Shown piece by piece: positions 61,001-64,000 of a stretch of DNA of 64,000 bases. The notes under the pieces were generated by a model. The model worked only from the letters and a program-made list of their open reading frames with translations, was not told the DNA's origin and did no database searches. The stretch covers positions 53,195,341 through 53,259,340 of the forward strand of contig NC_134465.1 of NCBI RefSeq assembly GCF_047948215.1, written 5' to 3'. Position numbers and translations under genes: made by a program. The stretch's first letter is position 1. Every line of letters begins with the position of its first letter. Source of the DNA: Lycorma delicatula. Taxonomy: Eukaryota; Arthropoda; Insecta; Hemiptera; Fulgoridae.

Positions 61001-62949
61001 GGATATTTTTGGAACAATGGGCTTACATTAATTTAATCCTGAGCTGGAATAAAAATTTAGGCTTTATGTACTCTATTTACCCATAATAGAGTACAGATGC
61101 TTTGGTACTGGGATGTAGATGGCAACAAAAGAGTTGATGCACTATTAAAAAAGGAATATTTCTTAAATTTATAAAATCCAAGCTAGGTTGCGGAATAAAT
61201 GAACTGTGATAATAAGAATAGCTGTTCTTCAGTGAATAATCAATGAGCATCCTAGTATTGGTAAGAATATCTTGGATAAAATTTTGGGAAGATATTAATT
61301 TACAAACTAATAGGTCCCTCTCAAACTTCAGTTGGTTTTGGGGTAGCTTACAGTAGGTTCTACTTTCATTAATGGATGTGGACATTCTGGAGTTATCTAT
61401 ACTTTATGGATTTACTGCAGATTGTCATAATACGTAGGGTTTGTCTTCAGACTCCTAGAAAACAATAGTTCTTGAATTTGAGTACCCTTAGGAGGAAGCA
61501 TTCCTATATCATTCAGTAGAACTATCTCTTGGAAATTATGGATATTTATAATGTAGTTGAAAAAGTTTTAAAATTTACATGAGATATGAAGCTGGAGGAA
61601 TTAGTAGCTTAGTTCCTTTTGAAATGCTTATTAAGGCCTATGATGAAGTGTTCTGTAGATTTATCCTTCTTCATCCCAAAATAAATAATTATTTCATTTT
61701 ATTTGCTCATGAAAGAAGGTTCATGTCTCAAAATTATTGATGGTTAGTCTTTTTTCGTTATAAAAAGTGAAGCCAAAAGTTCAGTATTATATATGTTTTA
61801 TGTAATTTAATTTCATAAAAATATTATTTTTTTATTGTTACATGATTCTGCTTTGGCTTTTGCTAAATTAAAAGTCAAATTTATATTTTTTGCACAGAAA
61901 TGAACATTATTTATATGTTTCTTTTAATGCAGTAGTTTTAGGTTTTAAATTTTCTATAATAGGTAAAATTATTTCATTTTAACAAATTTCCTTATTTTTA
62001 GGTCGGTTTTAATGCTGGAAATGGTACTAGAAGTTTTGAATATAAGCCATATTCTCAAGCATCAACTATACGTGATCTGACTAGTCGTGGATGGGCAAAT
62101 GGTTTACCTGGACGACATATATTCCGTATAGATGAAAATATTCTTCTTGGAACGTGTAACAAAGATATAGGTAAGATGATTGTACTAGATTATTGCCTAT
62201 CAACATGGCAGAGTAGTAACATTTCCGCCTTTCATTTAGAGCTTCCAGGTTTGAGACCTGGTCAGATTAGGCACTTGCTATAAAATTCTTTATTAATCAT
62301 CAGTAACTATTATTGTGCTAACATTAATAACTTTCTGTATAAATATTTAAATAAAATTGCTGTATAAGTAAGTAAATAATTTATTAGTAATAATTTTCAT
62401 GATAGTATGTTATGTAAAAGAGTCCTTATATATGGACCGGGGATCAGTATTGTAGCTAGTCATATTAATTGCTCACTGGGCTGGTCTAGCAGTGAACTCG
62501 TCATTGCAAATCAGCTGATTTTGAAGCGGAAAGTTCTAAGGTTCAAATCCTAGAAAAGGCAGTTACTTTTATACGAATTTGAATACTATATTATGGATAC
62601 TGGTGTTCTTTCATGGTTGGATTTCAATTAATTACACATCTCAGGGATAGTTGACCTGAGAATGTACAAGACTAAACTTCATTTACATTCATAGATATGA
62701 TCCTCATTCAGGCTCTGAAGTAATACCATATGGTGGTTGTGGAGGCTGAACAGAAAAAAGAGTCATACTTATTACTGTGTTAATTTTGTTGCTATAAAAA
62801 GAGCTACAGTATGTTTTATTCTCGTTATATGTTTCAGCTGGAGCTAATTTGCAGTTATCATTTGCACCAGAAAGTGGTAATATGTTAGGTGGAACTGTTG
62901 TCAATATTACAGGACCATGTTTCAATGAAAGCATGAAAGTTAGATGCAG
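32294..62949 (+). CDS. mesh: Mesh protein, 5' part (7 exons, gene runs off window)
   Basis: Orthologue of the insect transmembrane protein Mesh, which with Snakeskin and Tsp2A builds the smooth septate junctions of midgut and Malpighian tubules. Seven exons join in frame to 454 codons: 32294-32630, 51127-51368, 52678-52865, 57189-57366, 58902-59039, 62002-62170, 62838-62949. All junctions are GT..AG with matching phases (1, 0, 2, 0, 0, 1, 2). Residues 1-27 look like a signal peptide. Residues 85-110 ([18 protein letters not shown]) and 113-193 form the N-terminal region. About 245-410 is the NIDO domain, with [14 protein letters not shown] and [18 protein letters not shown]. Residue 419 on ([24 protein letters not shown]) starts an Ig-like/TIG-type region. 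The expected AMOP, VWD, Sushi and membrane segments lie beyond the window. Identification is from memory of the family. Confidence 0.87.
32631..34557. other. mesh intron 1, left part
   Basis: AT-rich, non-coding. Contains repeat E in reverse orientation at 33225-33400, next to a TA tract (33217-33237). A short inverted atatat patch lies at 34195-34230. No gene supported. Confidence 0.6.
33225..33400 (-). repeat. Dispersed repeat E, copy 3
   Basis: Minus-strand match to 28814-28960 and 29090-29235: ggtaacgtaaggattccaac, cgcgaggtcatacagctaaa, ttgagctgctacggtagaac and accctaaatacattatattc. Confidence 0.75.
34558..34844 (+). mobile_element. tRNA-derived SINE
   Basis: Same family as 3638-3934: gatctagtggtaaacgagtc, the palindrome ccaaatcagctgatttgg, gttcaagtcctagtaaagac, gtttcaattaaccacacatc and ggctaaactatgaaaaag. 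A 12-bp deletion lies around 34785 (the ...tcatcctcattcatcc part is reduced). No clear target duplication found. Confidence 0.85.
34845..34970 (-). repeat. Second SINE family, best copy
   Basis: Minus strand: head gagtgttagtgtctcggcct, T-arm cccgggttcgaatcccggtc, then caggcatggcattttcacac, gctacaaaccattcatctca and gcttcagaggtat-type end. Perfect 7-bp T-arm stem with B box. A tRNA gene is rejected because no acceptor-stem complement to the tcaggca end exists upstream. Abuts the preceding SINE tail-to-tail. Confidence 0.7.
35085..35215. other. GC-rich patch
   Basis: High-GC block between the SINEs and the Penelope-like remnant (ccacccgccagggcaacccg, ggcgtgccgtaggcacacc). It contains a small gtgcc/ggcac hairpin. 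Unclassified. Confidence 0.4.
35216..36440 (-). pseudogene. Penelope-like element, reverse transcriptase part
   Basis: Minus strand reads [20 protein letters not shown] (about 36340-36290), then [14 protein letters not shown] (36200-36150), [19 protein letters not shown] and IAYGIPI (36060-35990). After a nested insertion (35550-35987) it continues to the catalytic [11 protein letters not shown] (about 35440-35405) and [14 protein letters not shown] (35320-35280). The order and motifs ([15 protein letters not shown] for GxPL, YIDD, LDIEI) are those of Penelope-like retroelements rather than LINEs. Several stops between 35537 and 35440. The GIY-YIG part is not attached here but a matching C-terminal fragment lies at 38780-39385. 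Confidence 0.8.
35550..35987. mobile_element. Nested 438-bp insertion in the Penelope-like remnant
   Basis: Flanked by a perfect 13-bp duplication (atataggtatccc at 35537-35549 and 35988-36000) that exactly interrupts the Penelope-like RT. The insert is GC-rich in the middle (for example cggaaaagggggcgcattgc and gcgctagcaccgaaaagac) and AT-rich at the left. It encodes nothing recognisable. The duplication length suggests retrotransposition of a short non-autonomous or truncated element. Confidence 0.75.
36505..37131 (+). pseudogene. LINE 3' end, C-terminal ORF2 fragment
   Basis: 5'-truncated copy of the LINE at 2475. It reads [40 protein letters not shown], then [19 protein letters not shown], one stop codon (36784-36786), then [34 protein letters not shown] and [11 protein letters not shown]. 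The stop codon at 37114-37116 is followed by AGAC and a poly-A run (37121-37131). A single nonsense change is the only visible break, so the copy is young. It sits directly beside the Penelope-like remnant. Confidence 0.9.
37205..37312 (+). repeat. Second SINE family, 3' part
   Basis: aatcagggtcaggcatagca, then ttacacatgctacaaaatca, then ttcatctcatcctctgaagc and an A run. Matches the tail of the copy at 34845-34970; the tRNA-like head is missing. Confidence 0.6.
37345..37650 (-). repeat. LINE 3' untranslated fragment
   Basis: Inverse match to 1000-1335: gggcgaaaaacgcctgggcg, ttatcatcgcccagaatttt, and at the other end gtgcaaaaggctcccttctc and ggataataaaatta. Confidence 0.7.
37745..38790 (+). 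repeat. Dispersed repeat D, longest copy
   Basis: Starts acttccttgtacgaagtaaa and carries the repeat D blocks (gaaacatccatttttaccac, tagactagtttcggcctgat, ccataagtggtacttattat, cttacaaggggaaggaacgt) up to 38230. A poly-T run of about 30 follows (38221-38249). The distal part 38630-38790 matches, inverted, 40195-40345 and 40577-40727 (ggaggatcgtatctcacttt; tgtccacatcac). Non-coding. Confidence 0.65.
38780..39385 (-). pseudogene. Penelope-like element, C-terminal GIY-YIG part
   Basis: Minus strand reads [11 protein letters not shown], then [15 protein letters not shown] and [20 protein letters not shown], then [20 protein letters not shown], a low-complexity Asn run from an AAT repeat (38920-38943), then [19 protein letters not shown] and NRSFKKRF (about 38900-38810). 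GIYKIKC plus the later RSFKKR correspond to the GIY and following helix of the GIY-YIG endonuclease of Penelope-like elements. The YIG motif itself is not recognisable. Overlaps in homology with 35270-35330 of the RT part, so it is a second fragment. Confidence 0.72.
39386..40171. other. No gene recognised (mesh intron 1)
   Basis: AT-rich intronic sequence. A minus-strand piece of the second SINE family may lie at 39660-39760 (tagcgtgtgaaaaatatcat, gtctgatcgg). Confidence 0.45.
40172..40519. repeat. 348-bp tandem duplication, copy 1
   Basis: Repeated at 40554-40901 with a constant offset of 382 and no difference that I could see. It contains the end of repeat D in inverted orientation (aaaatctgatgtggacacta). 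Separated from copy 2 by an A run (40520-40550) and cgc. Confidence 0.92.
40520..40550. repeat. Poly-A run between duplicated copies
   Basis: About 31 consecutive A residues, one of the longest homopolymers in the window. Confidence 0.95.
40554..40901. repeat. 348-bp tandem duplication, copy 2
   Basis: Second copy; its last bases (agttatgttta) are also the start of the target duplication of the next SINE. Confidence 0.92.
40907..41198 (+). mobile_element. tRNA-derived SINE with 16-bp target duplication
   Basis: 292 bp, flanked by a perfect agttatgtttagtgaa (40891-40906 and 41199-41214). A-box region is gggttggggttaacgcgtct; the palindrome is ccaaatcacctgaattgg (two changes); B box gttcaagtcctagtaaagcc; tail ggaggctaaacaggaaaaag. 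It inserted after the 348-bp duplication because the duplication boundary lies inside the target site. Confidence 0.93.
41215..42839. other. No gene recognised (mesh intron 1)
   Basis: AT-rich. Open frames here have no recognised motif. A GA-rich run lies at 42130-42150. Confidence 0.5.
42840..43640 (-). pseudogene. LINE 3' half with folded-back 5' end
   Basis: Longest 3' copy of the LINE at 2475. Minus strand reads from [20 protein letters not shown] (about 43610) through [40 protein letters not shown] and [12 protein letters not shown]. After one frameshift near 43260 it continues [54 protein letters not shown] and [13 protein letters not shown]. The stop is at 42853-42855, then AGAC, then poly-A (T run 42840-42848 on the + strand). 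The frame is otherwise open. The 5' end stops inside the FADD codons and turns back on itself (43603-43645). Confidence 0.92.
43600..43690. repeat. Inverted 5' junction of the LINE plus TA-rich tract
   Basis: actatatcatcagcaaatc and gatttgctgatgatatagt are a 19-bp perfect inverted repeat around a 3-base centre (tac). The right arm is LINE sense sequence. It is followed by TA-rich sequence in which pieces of atatagtatat and ttgctgat recur to 43690. Confidence 0.85.
43959..44248 (-). mobile_element. tRNA-derived SINE with 9-bp target duplication
   Basis: Same family as 3638, minus strand. Target duplication tcaatttag (43950-43958 and 44249-44257). Tail side ctttttcctgtttagcctcc; head side cgcgttcaccacta with a 3-base loss in the A-box region (aaccaacccggtgggttttt). 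Confidence 0.9.
44280..44835 (-). pseudogene. Second LINE family, C-terminal ORF2 fragment
   Basis: One open 179-codon minus-strand frame related to, but distinct from, the 2475 LINE family: [78 protein letters not shown] and [13 protein letters not shown], ending ALIHIMT. The typical order of YLGS, RI..AK.AF, YV...L.YG.ETW and LIGHI.RH is kept. Upstream RT part absent, no poly-A at the expected end. Confidence 0.8.
44836..45442. other. No gene recognised (mesh intron 1)
   Basis: AT-rich with no supportable feature. Confidence 0.5.
45460..45756 (-). mobile_element. tRNA-derived SINE with 17-bp target duplication
   Basis: Minus-strand copy of the 3638 family, among the best preserved. Target duplication ttttcagtcagtctcct (45443-45459 and 45757-45773). 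Contains the intact palindrome, A-box-like and B-box-like parts. Almost identical to the copy at 3638-3934, so recent. Confidence 0.95.
45774..46209. other. No gene recognised (mesh intron 1)
   Basis: AT-rich, pyrimidine-rich + strand. Open frames at 45752-46104 have low-complexity content only. Confidence 0.5.
46210..47690 (-). pseudogene. LINE RNase H and C-terminal remnant
   Basis: Minus strand carries, with frameshifts: [20 protein letters not shown] (about 47270), where the first Asp of the RNase H active site is visible; [15 protein letters not shown] (about 47150) with the Glu; [20 protein letters not shown] (about 46990-46930); then [20 protein letters not shown] and [17 protein letters not shown] (about 46720-46610), the terminal Cys-rich segment of I/jockey-like LINEs. 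46210-46450 is 3' untranslated (gggcgttgataatgacattt). The part 47310-47690 is more decayed. Confidence 0.8.
47691..49309. other. No gene recognised (mesh intron 1)
   Basis: AT-rich. A 13-G run lies just left (47395-47407). Nothing coding. Confidence 0.5.
49310..49395 (+). repeat. Second SINE family, old fragment
   Basis: gagcatttctgacttccctt, then tggattcaagtcttggtcag, then acatttttcacatattacaa. Same layout as other copies, highly diverged. Confidence 0.4.
49396..51126. other. mesh intron 1, right end
   Basis: AT-rich with a TA microsatellite (50021-50067). Ends with the splice acceptor tttttcatttcag at 51126. Confidence 0.6.
51127..51368 (+). CDS. mesh: mesh exon 2
   Basis: Acceptor catttcag|atttt; donor actcgt|gtaagt. 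Encodes [40 protein letters not shown], then [16 protein letters not shown]. 242 bases plus the carried base make 81 codons exactly. NYT at its end is a possible N-glycosylation site. Confidence 0.9.
51369..52677. other. mesh intron 2
   Basis: 1.3 kb, AT-rich, TA tract at 51733-51763. An old second-family SINE fragment may lie at 52185-52265 (gtctttcattcggatggttc). Confidence 0.6.
52678..52865 (+). CDS. mesh: mesh exon 3
   Basis: Acceptor tccaacag|gtttc; donor tttcag|gtattt. Encodes [40 protein letters not shown] and [20 protein letters not shown], ending YF plus two bases. The phase matches exon 4 (AG+A = Arg). It reads like the front part of a NIDO-type domain, where the GYL.F and PSFIGIFF blocks are typical. 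Confidence 0.9.
56226..56412 (-). mobile_element. 5'-truncated SINE with 13-bp target duplication
   Basis: The 3' portion of the 3638 family only: ctttttcctgtttagcctcc to cacgatctagtattcag. Flanked by tttacaggcgcct at 56213-56225 and 56413-56425. The tRNA-like head is missing, yet the target duplication is perfect. Confidence 0.92.
56426..56925. other. C-rich block downstream of the truncated SINE
   Basis: Unusually C-rich, poor in G in the middle (56580-56770), with cacaca/catcca runs. Starts before the SINE, since 56195-56225 belongs to the same block. One 76-codon open frame (56546-56776) rich in His, Thr and Ser has no recognised motif. Probably an old dispersed element. Confidence 0.4.
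57189..57366 (+). CDS. mesh: mesh exon 4
   Basis: Acceptor atttttag|attag; donor tataag|gtaaaa. Encodes [40 protein letters not shown] and [25 protein letters not shown] is a NIDO domain block. Confidence 0.92.
57367..58901. other. mesh intron 4
   Basis: 1.5 kb, AT-rich, no element recognised. Confidence 0.6.
58902..59039 (+). CDS. mesh: mesh exon 5
   Basis: Acceptor ggattgcag|acaaa; donor gcattt|gtaagt. Encodes [40 protein letters not shown] and GGIPAF, 46 codons in phase 0. FQIVLATD and FNY match NIDO domain core strands. Confidence 0.93.
59040..62001. other. mesh intron 5
   Basis: 3 kb. Carries a decayed transposase (59215-59740). Open frames at 59864-60187 and 61077-61385 show nothing recognisable. 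The rest is AT-rich. Confidence 0.6.
59215..59740 (-). pseudogene. Tc1/mariner-type transposase C-terminal remnant
   Basis: Minus-strand fragments in order: NLHELL, CERQSQD, then [10 protein letters not shown], a stop, [11 protein letters not shown] (second catalytic Asp, about 59560-59530), then [20 protein letters not shown] (third Asp, about 59400-59340), and [15 protein letters not shown] tail (about 59280-59225). Frames shift repeatedly. Related to the element at 30112-31454 in motif order, but a different and older copy. No inverted ends seen. Confidence 0.72.
62002..62170 (+). CDS. mesh: mesh exon 6
   Basis: Acceptor tatttttag|gtcgg; donor gatatag|gtaaga. Encodes [40 protein letters not shown] and [16 protein letters not shown], then one base. 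Completes the NIDO domain; NGT is a possible N-glycosylation site. Confidence 0.92.
62205..62320 (+). repeat. Second SINE family copy in intron 6
   Basis: ggcagagtagtaacatttcc, gcctttcatttagagcttcc, aggtttgagacctggtcaga and ttaggcacttgctataaaat. Both A-box-like (gagtagtaaca) and B-box-like (ggtttgagacc) regions are visible, so this is the copy that best shows the head, though diverged. Confidence 0.6.
62471..62761 (+). mobile_element. tRNA-derived SINE in mesh intron 6
   Basis: Diverged + strand copy of the 3638 family: gggctggtctagcagtgaac, gcaaatcagctgattttgaa, gttcaaatcctagaaaaggc, tgtacaagactaaacttcat and ggaggctgaacagaaaaaag. Imperfect target duplication gtcatattaatt / gtcatacttatt (62459-62470, 62762-62773). 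Lies only 76 bases before exon 7. Confidence 0.88.
62838..62949 (+). CDS. mesh: mesh exon 7 (last in window)
   Basis: Acceptor atgtttcag|ctgga; donor atgcag|gtatga. Encodes [37 protein letters not shown], then two bases. [10 protein letters not shown] is the start of an Ig-like/TIG-type fold, as expected after NIDO. NIT and NES are possible glycosylation sites. Confidence 0.9.
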
Positions 62950-64000
62950 GTATGATGTATAATGTATCAATGTTTCTTCTATTTATTTATCTAAGTCCTT
63001 ATAATTATTGGAATTGAAAAGACTGTATTATAAATAATAGTAACAAACAAAATAATAATTAAAACAGTAAAAAAAAAAATTAAATTAATTGTTTTTTTAA
63101 GTACTGTAACAATCTAATGTTAATTGATTGAATCCATAGATATTTATCAAGTACTGTAAGATTTTGTATCGTTACCAATGCTCATTAGTTGGCTTTATTT
63201 TATAGTTTAAGTGAAATTTAATTTTCACTTTAAGTAATACTTATATAATTTGTAGTTATATTAAAACAAAAAAAACTGAAACAAAAAAAAAAAAAAACAA
63301 GCCAATGAGGATCTCTTAGGATCTTAGTACATTATTTTGAAGACAGTGTTTTCAAGAAAACTCCTATATTAGGTGTGCGTTTTCTCTGATGAGTTTGAAA
63401 CCTGATAACTAATTTTATAATAACAGTAAGATTTAACGTTGATCTTATTTTAGTGTACAGTCACTTAATGATTCAGTTTCATTTCATTATTGAAATTTTT
63501 CTTAAAAAAAAACTGATAGGTAAAGAAAAGTGCTTACTACATCTAGACTACTTTTTTTTATTTCACTCAACTTTACGGCCAAAAATGCTAAAATATGCCC
63601 TTTTAATCGAAGAATAATTAAAATGATTACTTTTCATTAAACTGAAAACTAAAATTTTCATTAAATCAGAAAAATTAAAAGTAACTCATGAGTTATTATC
63701 ACTCATGAACTAATGAGTTAACATTACTTTTCATTAAACTAAAATTTCTCCCTGTCTTAATCTTATTTGAGAATTTATCAATCAGTGATTTTCCATTCTT
63801 TAAAAAATATTCAACAATAATATATAAGGTTATAAAGGATATTTATTTTAAAAATTAAAAGAATTTCTATGTTAGTTTTAAAAATCAACATAAAAATTGT
63901 GTAAATTAATAAGAAGTAAGCATTATTACTACAGAGAAAGGATACATTACTTAAAAAACCTTTTTAACTATCTGCTATACTGGATGGGTGGGAAGTCCCT
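62950..64000. other. mesh intron 7 (incomplete)
   Basis: AT-rich with A runs and an atgagttatt / aactaatgagtta repeat cluster (63685-63740). No further exon recognised, so the next exon lies beyond 64000. Confidence 0.6.

Noticed and set aside
60730..61700. Slightly GC-richer stretch in intron 5 that might be an old element.
   Set aside because: No motif in any frame and no second copy in the window.

Overview
This window is AT-rich animal genomic DNA with introns, long microsatellites, tRNA-derived SINEs and many decayed transposons. It is not bacterial. The only host gene I can support is the 5' part of an insect mesh gene (smooth septate junction protein) on the + strand. The set of repeats (mariner and other Tc1/mariner elements, ZBED-type hAT, I/jockey-like LINEs, a Penelope-like element) suggests an insect, most likely a hemipteran with a large repeat-rich genome. 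I cannot name the species from sequence alone.

Layout. 1-32 kb holds no recognisable cellular gene and is a graveyard of mobile elements: LINE 3' and RT fragments (1-3.2 kb), a decayed mariner-like transposase with a nested SINE (3.2-4.0 kb), a 459-bp foldback MITE (4.65-5.11 kb), a split mariner/host-repeat composite (6.4-6.8 and 10.0-11.7 kb), a hAT element with 8-bp target duplications (7.7-9.4 kb), a second mariner-like remnant cut by a SINE (11.8-12.5 kb), a repetitive protein-coding family flanked by inverted segments (16.5-19.3 kb), LINE RNase H and ORF1 remnants (20.7-21.5 and 24.3-25.6 kb), a GC-rich unclassified element with two histone-like stem-loops (26.0-26.7 kb) and a Tc1/mariner-type element with both inverted repeats (30.1-31.45 kb).

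32.3-62.9 kb carries seven mesh exons with GT/AG borders and matching phases. They give 454 codons: signal peptide, N-terminal region, NIDO domain and the start of the following Ig-like region. The gene runs off the right edge. Intron 1 (about 18.5 kb) is packed with SINEs, LINE fragments, two Penelope-like fragments, a 348-bp tandem duplication and a LINE with a folded-back 5' end. Introns 3, 5 and 6 also hold SINE or transposase remnants.

I found no gene cluster, CRISPR array or defence-like system. The most interesting observations are about mobile-element structure: a LINE family whose stop codon lies 4 nt before its poly-A and inside a 3' hairpin; a SINE with an 18-bp palindrome between its A-box-like and B-box-like regions; tandem histone-like stem-loops; and the two halves of a mariner target site now 4.8 kb apart.
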